Positions 11,352 to 23,549 of a stretch of DNA of 64,000 bases are shown here, piece after piece. The DNA comes from Cannabis sativa (lineage: Eukaryota > Streptophyta > Magnoliopsida > Rosales > Cannabaceae), in contig NC_083608.1 in NCBI RefSeq assembly GCF_029168945.1, forward strand, positions 16,944,136 to 17,008,135, written 5' to 3'. Made by a program: the position numbers and the translations under genes. The first letter of the stretch is position 1. Each line of letters opens with the position of its first letter. A model generated the notes under the pieces. That model made no database searches. It was not told the origin of the DNA and was given only the letters and a program-made list of their open reading frames with translations.

Positions 11352-12616
11352 AAATCCCCCAAACTAGATTCTTACTCGCCCCCGAGTAAGATAAAAAAAA
11401 AACTAACTACGCTATCAGATAATCACTACGCTGCTGACTCATGCTCTGTTTTCTTCCTTGCATAAACTAGAATTTTGATCCTACTAACTCTAACAATTAA
11501 CTCGGATGCTCAATTAATAACACTATGTACAACTGCAACAATCTACTCAAATATGAAACATCGTTATAAAAGTTTTACTCTTTCCATTAGTTCCACAGCC
11601 CGATAACTCATAAGCTTGCATGTTTACCTTTCTCCACTAATGTTGACAGTATTCTTTGGAATCATTAGGTCTTTTCAAGGCTTAGGTAATATGGCTCAGA
11701 TATTCAGGGATAGGCAAGAGACAATTTTGGCTCAAGATATCATAAGCACACAAACAGAACCCCCAAGCTTTTTACTTTTCTTTTTCTAAAACCCCATACT
11801 GTTCCCAAGTTTACCAGGATTGAGAGAAGATATATTTCTTTATTTTCCAACATAACTGAAATCATATTCTTTACTTCTTTTTTTTCTCAATGCTTTGTTT
11901 TTTTCTTTTTTTTTTCAGTGACATTGAATTACACAATTTTTTTTTTCTCTTCTTTCATCTCAATCTTACACAAATTTTTCTCCCTCTCACTATTTCGTCA
12001 CACTAAATGTTTCTTTTCCCCCAAACTAATCATATAGCTTATGATATCATGGATAATCATGGTGAGAATAAAAATTAATAGTGTGGTTGCAAAATTTCAA
12101 ATCAGTAGGTGAAAACACAACAGGTTAAGGCTCAAAAGGGTAACTAGGGATACACATTATGGTAGGCTTGAAAGGCTCAAACTATCCAACAAATGCCTAA
12201 GTCATATTCCAATTGAACACTATCAAGGATTTCGCCTCAAAAGAATAAACATGCAAGTTCTAAGCTATCTTGTCAATCTTACCACAAACCATAGTAAAAC
12301 AGTTATAACAATTTTCACAAATTGAGTATTTGCAGAAAAACACAGGTTTCTGAGCATCCAAACTAATCCAAAGAGTTAACAAAATCAAGCACACAGTTAT
12401 TTTACAGTTTCAGATCACATCACACTAATCAGCAGTATACAACTATCATCAAGCTTATTGCCATTCCTTAACTAAAACAAAAACTAAAACATAAAATTCA
12501 AATGCAGAAATTAAAGTGCAGAATTTAAAATTTTTAAGCCTCTCCCCCCAAACTAAATATTACATTGTCCCCAATGTATACAGTAATATGCAGAGAGAAG
12601 AAACTTACCTGAGACC
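11352..12616. other. Non-coding region between Athila extra ORF and 3' LTR
   Basis: AT-rich internal sequence of the Athila element, with T-rich tracts near 11876-11945 and C-rich CCCCCCAAACT-type motifs (11355 and 12543). No gene is recognised. Confidence 0.6.
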
Positions 12617-12619
12617 CTT

Positions 12620-13801
12620 TCAGAAAGGGTTGGGTGGTGGCGGCTGGTCATAGGGATAGAACCGAGGAGGTTGTGCCAAGTAGTTCGGGTCATCAATCCC
12701 AATGTTCATTCTGTTGATGAGAGAGTTGAGTTGCTGAACTTGTCCCTCATCATAGATACTCCTCTGCACCATGTATTGTTGCATGTGGTTGTTCTGCTGA
12801 ATTATGTAACTCAACTATGCATGAGTGTATTGTGTTGTAGGATCGATGGGCCCAGGCAATTGTAGTGGTTGCTCCTCTTCTTCTTCTTCAACACTAGGCT
12901 CACGTTGCCGCCTACGCCCTTGCGGTGCATCAGGTGGGGGCTGACCATAGGGGTGTGGCTCTTTCAGCCTGTTGACAAAGGCGATATCCATCTTGCGAAG
13001 TGGCAACACCGTGTTTTCAAACTCTAACTGGGGAACTTCATATGCCCCGCAGAGTTCTGTGATAACTCCCGCCAAACCGAAACCACCTCCCGTGGCTCCT
13101 TGCACGATTTGGTCAATGCTTTGCCTTATGACTTGTCCAATGTTAATGTTGTACCCCTTCATTATGGCGTACACATATTTTAGGCGATCCATTTGGACAT
13201 CGGAAAAATGCTTGTTGGGCACTAACCGAGCACTCACAAAGTACAGCCATGTTTTTGCCACCGGGTTCAGCTCACACCGGTATAGAATATTGGGCGACCC
13301 CTCGGTACCATCATTGTCATGGAACCTCAACTCAGGAAATCCCATTGTCTCCGCGACATCCACCATATCAAACTGCTCTTCCTCCTCAATAATTCGGAGG
13401 CGTTGTTCCTCCCTAGTGTAATCTGGGACAGAGAACATCACATTGAATGCGTCAGCAGTGGCGGGAACTTTCTTTCCACGAACCTTCACTTCCCCATTCC
13501 GGCGGTCGGGCCAATTCGCAAGGAATTCACAGGCCATAGTAACATTAGCCCGACCCCGAGTATCCACAAAGCTTCCCCACTTCATTCTCTCAATTTGCAC
13601 TCTGATCGTTTCAAACCGAGGTTGGCGCCTCAATGGATTTTCCGGGAATTCAATACCCCGATCTTCAATATAAGCTCTATTCCTCAACCTTACGAAGCGA
13701 TTGTGAGCCTCGATACTGCCAAAGCGGGTTCTATCAAAACCCTTTGGTGGTGGGTTTGAAGACGAACCTTCCTCAACATTCCTAGTCCTCTTTGGTGCCA
13801 T
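12620..13801 (-). pseudogene. Athila extra ORF after pol (env-like position), one in-frame stop
   Basis: The ORF starts MAPKRTRN at 13801 and reads 328 codons to a TAG at 12817-12815. It then continues in the same frame for another 64 codons to 12620, so one nonsense change splits a protein of about 393 residues. Its core (residues about 25-230, with NRAYIEDRGIEFPE, FLANWPDRR and KTWLYFVSARLVP) resembles the 'putative plant transposon protein' family found in the third ORF of Athila elements. It ends in an acidic (EEEEEEQ) then Pro/Gln-rich tail. No signal peptide or clear membrane segment is visible, so the old 'env-like' label rests on position only. Its function is unknown. Confidence 0.7.
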
Positions 13802-14761
13802 TTTTTTCTCTTTTTTTTTTTCAAAATTTTTTTCGAATTTTTTTTTTTTTCTGAAACTTTGTTTTTTTTTTCTAAGAAAAATGGGGCAGCACCTCCCCTT
13901 AAATTTTCTCTATCCCAAAAATAAAAATTCACTCAAACAATATTCCCAAACACTCAATACCACAATACAATAATAACAAACCCAATATCATCAATATTTT
14001 TGCACCACACACATTTATATCACTCAAAATCTAAAAGTAATTAATCAAATTCTTGAAAGAATGAAGAAAGTGATACTTACAAACCCGAAAAAACTTTACT
14101 CCACCTCCATTGTTGAATGTTCTTGAAAGCTTGAGGTTGAGGGTGAAAACAATGGTGATTTTTGGATTTGGGTAATTTTTTGGTGTGGGTTTTGATGATA
14201 TGTGTAGATTGTTGAGTGAAATTGGGTTTTTGATTAGATTGGGTTTAAGGAATTTGAGAAAAGATGAAAAGATTGAAGATTGGAGATGAAAAATTGAATT
14301 TTTGAGATGAAAATAGGGTAGGGTCGGCTGAGAGGATTTGAAATTTGAATTTGGTTTGTGTAGGGTTGAATGAGGGGGGAAAGTGTGAATTTATAGAAAT
14401 TCTGGTCAGCAAGTCGCGACTTGGCCTAAGGCTAGTCGCGACTAGCTAACGATGAAAATTCATGCCTTTCTGGAAAATCAGCAAGTCGCGACTGAGGTCG
14501 CGACTTGGGAAATAGGTCGCGACTAGGCTTAATGCTAGTCGCGACTACTGGGCTTCAAGTCGAAAATAATTTTTTTTTTCACGCTTTTCACGATTCAATT
14601 AAAAAGAAATAATGTCTGGTACTAATCTAAAAATTGAAAATACTAACCATACTAAAGCAGACTAAAACATAATCAAAAGTTTAACAAAAAAAATAATACT
14701 TGGGTTGCCTCCCAGAAGCGCTGTGTTTATCGTCATACAGCTGGACGCTGAGCCTTGCACT
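13802..14761. other. Non-coding region upstream of the Athila extra ORF, with a GTCGCGAC cluster
   Basis: T-rich tracts (13803-13870), AT-rich sequence, then six copies of GTCGCGAC between 14413 and 14545, matching the clusters in both LTRs. It lies between the pol stop and the extra-ORF start and could hold a splice or promoter region for that ORF (inference). Confidence 0.6.
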
Positions 14762-15117
14762 TCAAAGTGGCGCCAAGATCATGGCGGACTTGGCTTGGTC
14801 AAACTGACCTCCCAAGTAGAGCTTTAAACGCTGTCCATTGACTTTGAAAGTTGTTGGACTTTCACCTTTTAACTCCACCGCTCCATAAGAAAACACCTTG
14901 ACCACCGTGAATGGTCCCGACCATCTTGATTTCAACTTTCCAGGAAACAGTTTCAGCCTTGAATTAAAAAGTAACACTTGCTGCCCTGGTTGAAACTCTT
15001 TCCGTATTAGACCTTGATCATGCCACTTTTTAGTTCTCTCCTTGTATATCTTTGCATTTTCATAGGCTTCGTTCCGAAACTCATCTAGCTCATTCGAGTA
15101 TGTGAGTCTTTTCTCCC
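14762..15117 (-). pseudogene. Athila integrase C-terminal fragment, out of frame
   Basis: This is the minus-strand continuation of pol after an apparent one-base loss near 15117. It encodes the integrase tail, with [18 protein letters not shown] followed by GPFTVVKVF, a typical Gypsy integrase C-terminal (SH3-like) region. The stop is at 14762. It joins 15085-17049 in a different frame. Confidence 0.8.
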
Positions 15118-17049
15118 TATGACTTTTAGTTCCATGTTAAGAGTCTTCATGGCCCAAAAAGCTCTATGCTCTAACTCCACCGGTAAATGACAAGCCTTTC
15201 CAAACACCAACCGATATGGGGACATGCCAATCGGTGTTTTGAAAGCTGTTCTGTATGCCCACAGTGCGTCATCTAACTTCCTTGACCAATCTTTCCTTGA
15301 TCTTTGCACTGTTTTCTCCAGAATCATCTTAATCTCTCGGTTAGAGATTTCAGCTTGGCCATTACTTTGGGGATGGTATGGTAAAGCAGTTCGATGTCGG
15401 ACACCATATCTTGAAAGAAGTGCTTCAAACTGCTTGTTACAGAAGTGGCTCCCTTCATCGCTTACTATTGCTCGAGGAGTACCAAACCGAGTAAAAATGT
15501 TCTTTTGTAAGAAGCGGAGAACTATCTTTCCATCATTTTGAGGTGTAGCTGAAGCTTCAACCCATTTAGACACATAATCAACAGCCAAGAGAATGTACTG
15601 ATTGCTAAAGGATGAAGGAAAAGGACCCATAAAGTCTATTCCCCATACATCAAACAATTCAACTTCTAAAATTCCTGTTAAAGGCATCTCGTTTCTTCTT
15701 GAGATATTACCTGTTCGTTGACAACGATCACATGCCTTTACAAAAGTAGTAGCATCCTTGAATAGCGTTGGCCAAAAGAATCCACTTTGCAACACCTTTG
15801 CAGCTGTTCTATTTCCACTAAAATGTCCCCCATATGGTAAAGCATGACAGTGATTTAGGATAGAATACATCTCCTCTTCAGGCACACATCTCCTTATGAT
15901 CTGATCAGCGCAGTGCTTGTAGAGGATTGGTTCTTCCCAATAGTAAAGTTTCACCTCAGAAAAGAATTTCTTCAATTGTTGACGCGAAAGCTCGGGTGGA
16001 GTTATTTTTGCAGCCAAGAAATTAACATAGTCAGCGTACCATGGTACCATCAGGTTTTCCCTCACACTAAAGAGTTGTTCATCAGGAAATCGCTCATTTA
16101 TTTGTACCTCCTTTGTATTCTGACTCTCTTGCAGCTCTAATCTTGACAAGTGGTCTGCTACCAGGTTCTCGGTGCCCTTTTTATCTTTTATCTCTAAGTC
16201 GAACTCTTGAAGTAAAAGTACCCACCGAATCAGTCTTGGTTTTGCATCCTTCTTGGTCATAAGGTATTTGATTGCTGAATGATCTGTGTAGACAATTACC
16301 TTATTTCCAATCAGGTAGGGTCGAAATTTGTCACAAGCAAACACTATTGCCAGCATTTCTTTCTCTGTAGTGGCGTAGTTTAATTGAGCATCATTCAGAG
16401 TTCTACTAGCATAGTAGATTGTGTGGAATACTCTGTCAACTCTTTGACCCAGAACCGCTCCAATGGCATAGTCACTAGCATCACACATCAACTCAAACGG
16501 CAGTTCCCAATTTGGTGAAGTTACTATCGGTGCTGTAATCAATTTCTCCTTTAAAATCTTGAAAGCTTTTAAACAATCTTCTCCGAACTCAAATGGAACT
16601 CCATTTACAAGTAAGCTCGATAAAGGTTTTGAGATTTTAGAGAAGTCCTTGATAAATCTGCGGTAGAAGCCAGCATGTCCCAGGAAACTCCTCACTCCTT
16701 TTACAGAAACTGGAGGTGGCAAATTTTCTATTGTTGAGACCTTTGCCTTATCCACCTCAATTCCTGCCTTTGAAATTTTGTGCCCAAGAACAATTCCTTC
16801 TGTTACCATAAAGTGGCACTTCTCCCAGTTTAACACCAAGTTAGACTTCTCGCACCTTGTTAGTACTTTTTCCAGGTTTTCCAAACAATGATCAAAGGAA
16901 GAACTAAACACTGAGAAATCATCCATAAAAATTTCAATACAAGATTCAATCAAATCTGAAAGATAGCCATCATACACCTTTGAAAAGTGGCAGGGGCGTT
17001 GCACAAGCCGAAGGGCATTCTTCTGAAAGCAAAGGTACCATAGGGACAT
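15085..17049 (-). pseudogene. Athila pol: end of RT, RNase H and integrase
   Basis: The segment opens within RT: the catalytic motif is FMDDFSVF near 16925, with thumb sequences after it. RNase H follows ([48 protein letters not shown]), then integrase: zinc finger [11 protein letters not shown] ... CDRCQR and core residues in [18 protein letters not shown] and [10 protein letters not shown] (D-D-E). RT begins in the neighbouring upstream frame; one base appears missing near 16961. A second one-base loss near 15117 ends the frame early. Catalytic residues of all three domains remain visible. Confidence 0.9.
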
Positions 17050-18828
17050 GTGAAAGTAGTCTTCTCCTGATCTTCAGGTGCTATAGCTATCTGGTGGTAT
17101 CCAGAATATCCATCAAGAAAACAGTAATATTCTTGCCCCGCTAATCTGTCTAGCATTTGATCAATGAAGGGCAAAGGGAAGTGATCTTTTCTTGTTTCTT
17201 TGTTGAGTTTCCTATAATCGATGTAGATCCTCCAACCAGTGACTGTTCTTATAGGAATCAACTCATTCTTTTCATTCTTGATCACCGTCATTCCACCTTT
17301 CTTCGGGACCACTTGCACCGGGCTAACCCACTTACTATCTGAAATAGTATAAGCAACTCCAGCATCCAACCACTTAACTACTTCTTTTCTGACTACTTCT
17401 TTCATGGGTGGATTGAGTCTTCGTTGAGCATCAATAGTTGGTTTGGCATTGTCTTCCATGAGAATTCGATGCATCACTGTTGAAGGACTGATTCCTTTAA
17501 CATCACCTAGTGTCCAAGCGATGGCCTTGTTATGAGCTCGAAGTACCCTCAAAAGTCTATCAGTTTCCACATCAGAGAGAGAAGCTAAAACAATAACTGG
17601 CAGCTTTTTATCTTGACCCAAAAACTCATACCTCAAGTGACTAGGAAGCACCTTCAATTCAAGTTCTGGGAGCTTTTCAGTAGATGGCTTTAGCTCTTTT
17701 GGAACCGCTCCCAATTCCTCAAAATATCTTCTGTTCAAAGGCCCATAGGAATCAAGCCACTTCACATACCCGATGACCTCTTGTCCTTCTTGCTCCGTCA
17801 ATTCATCTTCAGTTAGACTTAGTTCAAGAGGATCATCTAGCAGCTTTTTCTCACTCACCATTTCATCTATCAAGATAATGAAGAAACAGTTATCACTTGC
17901 CTTTGGGTACGTCATAGCCTTTAGTACATTAAAGACCACTTCTTCTCCTTGGACTCTCAGCTTTAATTCACCCTTCTGAACATCGATTAAGGCTTGGCCA
18001 GTTGCCAAGAATGGTCTCCCAAGAATAATTGGGACATTGCTATCTTCTGCCATATCCAAAACGATGAAGTCAGCTGGGAAGATGAACTTGTCAACCTTAA
18101 CTAACACATCCTTAATGACTCCTCTAGGATGGGCTAGTGATCGGTCCGCCAATTGGAGAGTTACTGTTGTTGGCTTTGCTTCACCCAACTGCAGTCTTTT
18201 AAACACCGATAGAGGCATCAAGTTAATGCTAGCTCCCAAGTCACAAAGTGCATTTATTCCCTCAATTTTTCCTATAGTACAAGGAATAGTGAAACTCCCT
18301 GGATCTCTGAGTTTAGGAGGGAGTTTCTTCTGTAGGATGGCGCTGCACTCTTCAGTTAGAGCAACTGTCTCATAATCCTCCATCTTTCTCTTCTTTGACA
18401 GGATTTCCTTCATAAACTTCACATAACTTGGCATCTTCTCTAAAGCTTCAGCAAAGGGAATGTTAATGTGAAGTCTTTTGAACACTTCCAGGAATTTGGT
18501 GAACAGCTTGTCTAAGCTTGACTTTCTAAGCCTTTGAGGGTATGGTATTTTTACATGGTGATCACTATTAGTTGGTGGAGACTGTTGTGGTTGTGTTTGG
18601 CTATCAGTAGCCTTCGTTGGAGTGGGTGCTGGGGTTGACATCGGTTGTTCTTCATTCTCCTTTTCTCCATTCACTAGTTGTGGCAATTCAGGACCATCAT
18701 AATTTTTACCACTTCTCAGGGTAATTGCCTTGCAGTTTTCCTTGGGGTTTACTTTAGTTGTGCTAGGCAAATTCCCTTGAGGACGGGTTGCTACTTGAGT
18801 TGCTAGTTGGCCCATCTGTGTCTGCAGG
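16950..18828 (-). pseudogene. Athila pol: protease and N-terminal RT
   Basis: The minus-strand frame is open from the solo-LTR junction (18828) to a stop at 16950. It holds an aspartic protease with the active-site turn CDLGASINLMP and the flap/body region VPIILGRPFLATG. RT palm motifs follow ([58 protein letters not shown]). The catalytic FMDD motif lies in the next frame because of a probable one-base deletion near 16961. The first Met at 18815 is not a real start: the frame originally continued into the gag-side segment beyond the solo LTR. Confidence 0.9.
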
Positions 18829-20924
18829 TGTAACGCCCTAATGCTAAGGCACGCTACAGTGCTTTTTCAATTATTGTGCAATCTTTGCTAATCAAAGAAA
18901 TTTCTTGAAAAACGTGTTAAATTAAAACTTTTGCTTTAAATATTAAACTTTATAGTATAATATAATATTTACAAATTCCGGGATCCCGTTTTCAAACTTT
19001 GTAAAATTTACTTTTCAAATTATACATTTCAAAATACACAAGTTCTAGGTCGCACAGCGACTTTCAAAATACAACTCCCAGATGTCCCGAGACCGAACAC
19101 TCCAGGTCGCGCCGCTTGACATGTACAATCCCATCTGAGCTCGGGTTCACTCCTGTTCAGTCATAGCCTTTCCTTTACCTACACATGAAAGTAGAAACTG
19201 TGAGTCAACAGACTCAGTAAGAAATGCATATAACACATCATATAATTTCCGACCTGTAAATAGGCGCCCATACACCTATTTGCAGAGCTTAACAGATGAG
19301 TATGAACGTTCTAACTAGGATACGACCATGTACCATGTACCACATGCACTCAGTATACCATCGTACTAGTGTAGGTAGGGTATGGACCGCACCTTGAGTA
19401 CCGTTAAGTGTTGTACCACAGACACCTCGTACCTTACCGTACAAGTGCTGGTAACACCATGATGTACTTCCAAACATCATACACCTTACCAATGCACTCT
19501 GTACCGCAACCGTACAAGTGTTGGTAGTGTATGAATCACAACAAATAAGCATGTATATATATTAACACATACATACATTCAGATAATCACATCATACATT
19601 ATACACAGTTCTTACCTGTTTTCCGAATTCAAGTGTGCTGGCCGACCTAAACGGAATTCACGTGCTAGATGGATGCCCTAATCACAATAACGGTAATTCA
19701 GATGAGTGACTCGCTAAATCACTTTCCGGGACTTTAAACTTGAAACTAAAAGTTTCCCTATCGATAAACCTCATGACAATACCCTAAATATCCCAAAATT
19801 GGCCAAAACTAGGGTTCTGGAAAATCCCCCAACAAAGTGCCCGGCTCCCAACCGCATCCCGGTTACGGGTCACCAACCGGTCGACCAGGTTGGTACAGCC
19901 ACCCAACCGAATTCCGGTTCTACTGCTGGGAACCAAAAATCATCCCCCTTGATTCAAATCAATCCCAAACTTTACCAAACTCTCCAGTATACCTATACAA
20001 TGCATAAACATCCATTTCCAACCAACAAATCACAGAACAAACCAATAATTCAATTTATGCCATTAAAGCTCAAAGCTTGAGTTTCAAAGCTCAAGCTTGC
20101 TTAAAACCATTCTCAAGCATCAAAAACAATAACTAGGGACTCAAATCAACTCAACTCAACCCCAGAATTCGAACCCTAAGTAATTCAAAACCTAACAGCT
20201 CCCAACACCAAAAATCATGCATTCAACCTAAATAAAAAGCTTAAAAACAAATAATCAATGGTCTAGGGTTTTACCTCACTTGTAATAGCCTTGAATCCTT
20301 GCTTAATCACAAAGAAAAGAGAAGGAAAATCTGGTTTTGGTCCTTGGTTTGATCCAGCCGAAGCAAGAGAGAGAGAGAGTTCAAGAGGGTTTGACTTTTC
20401 CTTTTTAATTTCCTTTTTCTTTTCTATTTTTGATTTTCCCAAATTGGAAAAGGATTTTGATTAACCTTTGCTGCCAAAAATAGCTAGGTGTCACAAACTA
20501 AGGAAGCCACCTATCTCCCACCAAGGAAATGACTAAAATGCCCTTTACATCAAACTTAGGTATTTTCAAAAGCTAGGGGTAAAATGGTCAATTTCCATAA
20601 CCCCGCTCAATCCCGATAATTTATTTTCTCTAAAATATTCCCCACTAAGAAATAGGGTTCTAAACTTACTCATGTGATTATCTAGCCATCCATCGCATTT
20701 TCCGTTGTCGCCGAGCAAAAATTACAAAATTAACATATTTCACATATAAGCTAAATAATACCCCTAGAGTTTAATAAAATCTCCGGAATTTGAGAAATTA
20801 TAACTCTAATATTTATTTCTAAATATTGGGGTCCACAAATAAATAAATTCATAAATAATAATAAAATAATATAAATTAGTGCTAATTGCCTTTACTAATC
20901 CACATTACTAGAGCGGTCATTACA
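18829..20924 (-). mobile_element. Solo LTR (Gypsy, chromovirus-like) inside the Athila pol/gag junction
   Basis: A 2096-bp block is flanked by GCAGG on both sides (18824-18828 and 20925-20929). On the minus strand it starts TGTAATGACCGCTC and ends AGGGCGTTACA, ends like those of Del/Tekay-type chromovirus LTRs (family call tentative). There are no internal domains, primer site or second LTR, so it is a solo LTR left by LTR-LTR recombination. It contains imperfect GTACCA/GTACAAGTG-type repeats at 19320-19520. Short open frames within it (for example 19289-19552 and 19799-20080) have no recognisable domain. Confidence 0.88.
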
Positions 20925-22167
20925 GCAGGTCTTTGATTGAAGATCTAGTTTCAGTCATGAATTGAAGCAGTAAATCTGTCTGCAAACTAGAATTTCCACT
21001 AGAGGTTTGTTGTTGATTAAACTGTTGATTCTGATTCTGGTTCTGATTTCGTTGCTGATAGAACCCACTGTTTCTTCGGTTATTACCCTGGTTGAACCCA
21101 TAGTTGTTGTTGTTGTTCTGTGAATAGTTTCCAATGGCTTTAGCTTCATCCATTGGCAAATCATCCACATCAGCTTGGCATTCTGAAAAGTGATGGCTTC
21201 CCCCACATAACTCACACACAACTTGGGTTTGTTTAGCTTGCCCTGCAATTATCTTTGTCAATGCCTCAACCTGTGCTGTCAACTTTGTGATGGCATCGGC
21301 CTCTAACACACCAGCTACCTTCTTTGATTGACTCCTCTCAGTTGGCCATTGTTGATTGTTTAGAGCCATCTCCTCCAATAGATCATAAGCCTCATTAGCA
21401 CTCTTCCTCATAAAGGCTCCTCCAGCTGCAGCATCTATTAAAGTTCTTGTGTTTCCTACCAACCCATTGTAGAAGTTGTGGACCAGCATCCACTTCTCTA
21501 TACCATGGTGAGGGCACTTTCTGATCAGATCTTTAAACCTCTCCCAAGCCTCATGGAGAGATTCATTATCTTGTTGGCAGAAGTTATTAATTTCTCCTCT
21601 CAGCTTTGCAGACTTGGCTGGAGGAAAGAACTTTGACAAGAATCGTTGCCAGATCATTCTAGGTGGCGATAGAGTTGGGTGGCAAGGAGTTTAGCCAACT
21701 CTGGGCTCGTTCTCTAAGAGAGAATGGGAACAGTCTCAGTCGAATAGCATCATCACTAACTCCATTAACTTTAAAGGTTTCACAAAGTTCCATGAAGTTA
21801 GAGAGATGCAGATTAGGATCTTCAGAAGGGAGGCCACCAACCGAATCGAAGACTGCACCATCTGAAGTATGGCAGGTTTGATCTCAAAGTTATTTGCATC
21901 CACTTCCGGTGGCCTGATACACGACTGCACTCCCGTCAGAGTAGGGAGAATGTAATCTCTCAAGCTGCGGCCATTAGCTTGATCTTCTACTGCGCCACCA
22001 TTGTTACCGTTATTGCCTCCATTGTTTGCAGCATTAGCAGCCATGATTTCTGAAGTTTCAGCAGTTGCTGAAACTCCCTCTTGCCTCTTGTTCCTTCGGT
22101 TTCTCCTACAAGTTTTCTCGATTTCGGGATCAACTGGTAATATCATTGCTTGTCCTTGACGGCGCAT
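20925..22167 (-). pseudogene. Athila gag, with frameshifts, cut by the solo LTR
   Basis: Reading leftwards from 22167, the protein opens [18 protein letters not shown], then an Asn/Gly-rich stretch and a conserved [10 protein letters not shown] motif. The frame is lost near 21850 and resumes by 21657 with RFLSKFFPPAKSAKLRGEI, a typical plant gag core. A zinc knuckle (CELCGGSHHFSEC) lies near 21190 and an Asn/Gln-rich tail follows. At 20925 the solo LTR interrupts it; pol continues on the other side at 18828. At least two frameshifts lie between 21650 and 21880. Confidence 0.85.
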
Positions 22168-22291
22168 ACACTTATGATTCCTGAAATAGATCACGAAAAT
22201 ATTGCAAGAAAAAGGTTAGAAAAATCAGCAAGAGAAAATATACCAAAGTAGAAGTTAGTATAATTTTGTGTAATATTAATCTTTAAACAAT

Positions 22292-22309
22292 TCCCCGGCA
22301 ACGGCGCCA
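22292..22309 (-). promoter_or_regulatory. Primer-binding site (tRNA-Asp) of the Athila-like element
   Basis: The minus strand reads TGGCGCCGTTGCCGGGGA, a perfect complement to the 3' end of plant tRNA-Asp(GUC). It lies 6 bases inside the 5' LTR, fixing the element's orientation as minus. Confidence 0.92.
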
Positions 22310-22315
22310 AAAACT

Positions 22316-23549
22316 TGTTACAAAAATTCTGTTTATTACGCAAGTGTACGTATCAAGTAGTATCTCACGCAAGTGAGGTCGAACCACAGGGAATTGGATT
22401 AAGTACTACTAAACTATACTTATGATTCTATTTGGTAAAATAATAAGTTGCAATTTTAAAAGTAAATAACTCAGAAATTAAAGAGAAAATAAACGAAGAT
22501 TAATCAAGATGAGAGATTAGGGAGGTGAATCCTATTGATAAGCTACCTATGTCAATACCTAATTGCTATCCTTATCTCAATGTGAAAGACAGATTATAAA
22601 TTAACCTAACTCTTTTCAGATCTTTTAGGTTCTAAATAATATGTTCTCTAATTAACTTCTTAATTAGATCAACACAAAATCAGCATTAAGCAATAATCTA
22701 TTAGTCACTAAGGCTATGTAAATACTTTCGTTTTACATCAAAACCTAGACTATCCAAATTTTAGCATTCCCAATTCTCACTTTTCAGATTTCGAATTAGG
22801 ATCATAGAACATGTAAAAGGTGATCAAGCTTGCACATGAAATTAAACACAAATAAAGATAGTATTCACACATAAGATGAAGGAATGGCAATTATTTATTA
22901 ACTAGGCATAAACTTAAACAATAATCATCATCCTCCCTTATTGGGAAATTTAGTTCATAATAACTCTAAAAATATCCATGATTAATTCAGAAATAAAAAC
23001 AAACATAAAGAAGAATAAAAAGGGTAAAAGAAAGAAACTAGAAGGTGGTATCGCTCCGGGTCTTCAAGATAGCTTCCTCTCCACTTGCCTCCACTATTAG
23101 GTCTGTTTTTGCTTAGTTCTGACCTTAAATGCCGTATTCCTTATATAGGGATGAGTGGTGAGCCTCCAATTGAGTGAAAAATCAAAATTAGGTCAAATCT
23201 GCGATTTCCGTACCTAGTCGCGACTAGCATTTAAGCTGGTCGCGACAACATGCAAAACTCGAAAAACCGAGTTTCTGCCAAACTCACGAAGTCGCGACCA
23301 GGGTCGCGACCAGGAAAAAGGGTCGCGACCTGGTTCTCTGGAGGTCGCGACTACTGATGCTTCTGGAACCGAATTTTCCAATTTTTTCTAAGTTTGTCCC
23401 AGTTTTTCGCCATTTGACTGAATTCGAACTTTAACACCCCGGGAACCTGAAATAATGAAAATCAAGCGTAAAACTGCTCCAAAAGACACCAATAGACGAG
23501 ATAATGCTAACTTTAAAGACCCAAAATATAGGTTAATTATAACCTAACA
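22316..23549 (-). repeat. 5' LTR of the Athila-like element
   Basis: 1234 bp, same length as 10118-11351, with the same TGTTACA..CCTAACA ends (plus-strand view). It adjoins the primer site and carries six GTCGCGAC copies near 23217-23350. Confidence 0.95.

Larger units (their letters stand above)
10118..23549 (-). mobile_element. Athila-like Ty3/Gypsy retrotransposon nested in the Tat element
   Basis: Two 1234-bp LTRs (10118-11351 and 22316-23549) are flanked by GGAGG (10113-10117 and 23550-23554). The primer-binding site next to the right LTR is TGGCGCCGTTGCCGGGGA on the minus strand (22309-22292), complementary to the plant tRNA-Asp 3' end. Gene order is gag, protease, RT, RNase H, integrase, then an extra ORF between pol and the 3' LTR, as in Athila. 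Without the solo LTR inside it, it would be about 11.3 kb. The LTRs differ at about a dozen sites by eye, fewer per base than the host Tat LTRs. All coding regions carry small lesions. Confidence 0.93.

Noticed and set aside
12972..13759. Plus-strand open frames opposite the Athila extra ORF
   Set aside because: Shadows of the minus-strand coding frame; they lack any domain.
22292..22309. tRNA-Asp-like sequence
   Set aside because: Only 18 bases complementary to the tRNA 3' end; it is a retrotransposon primer site, not a tRNA gene.
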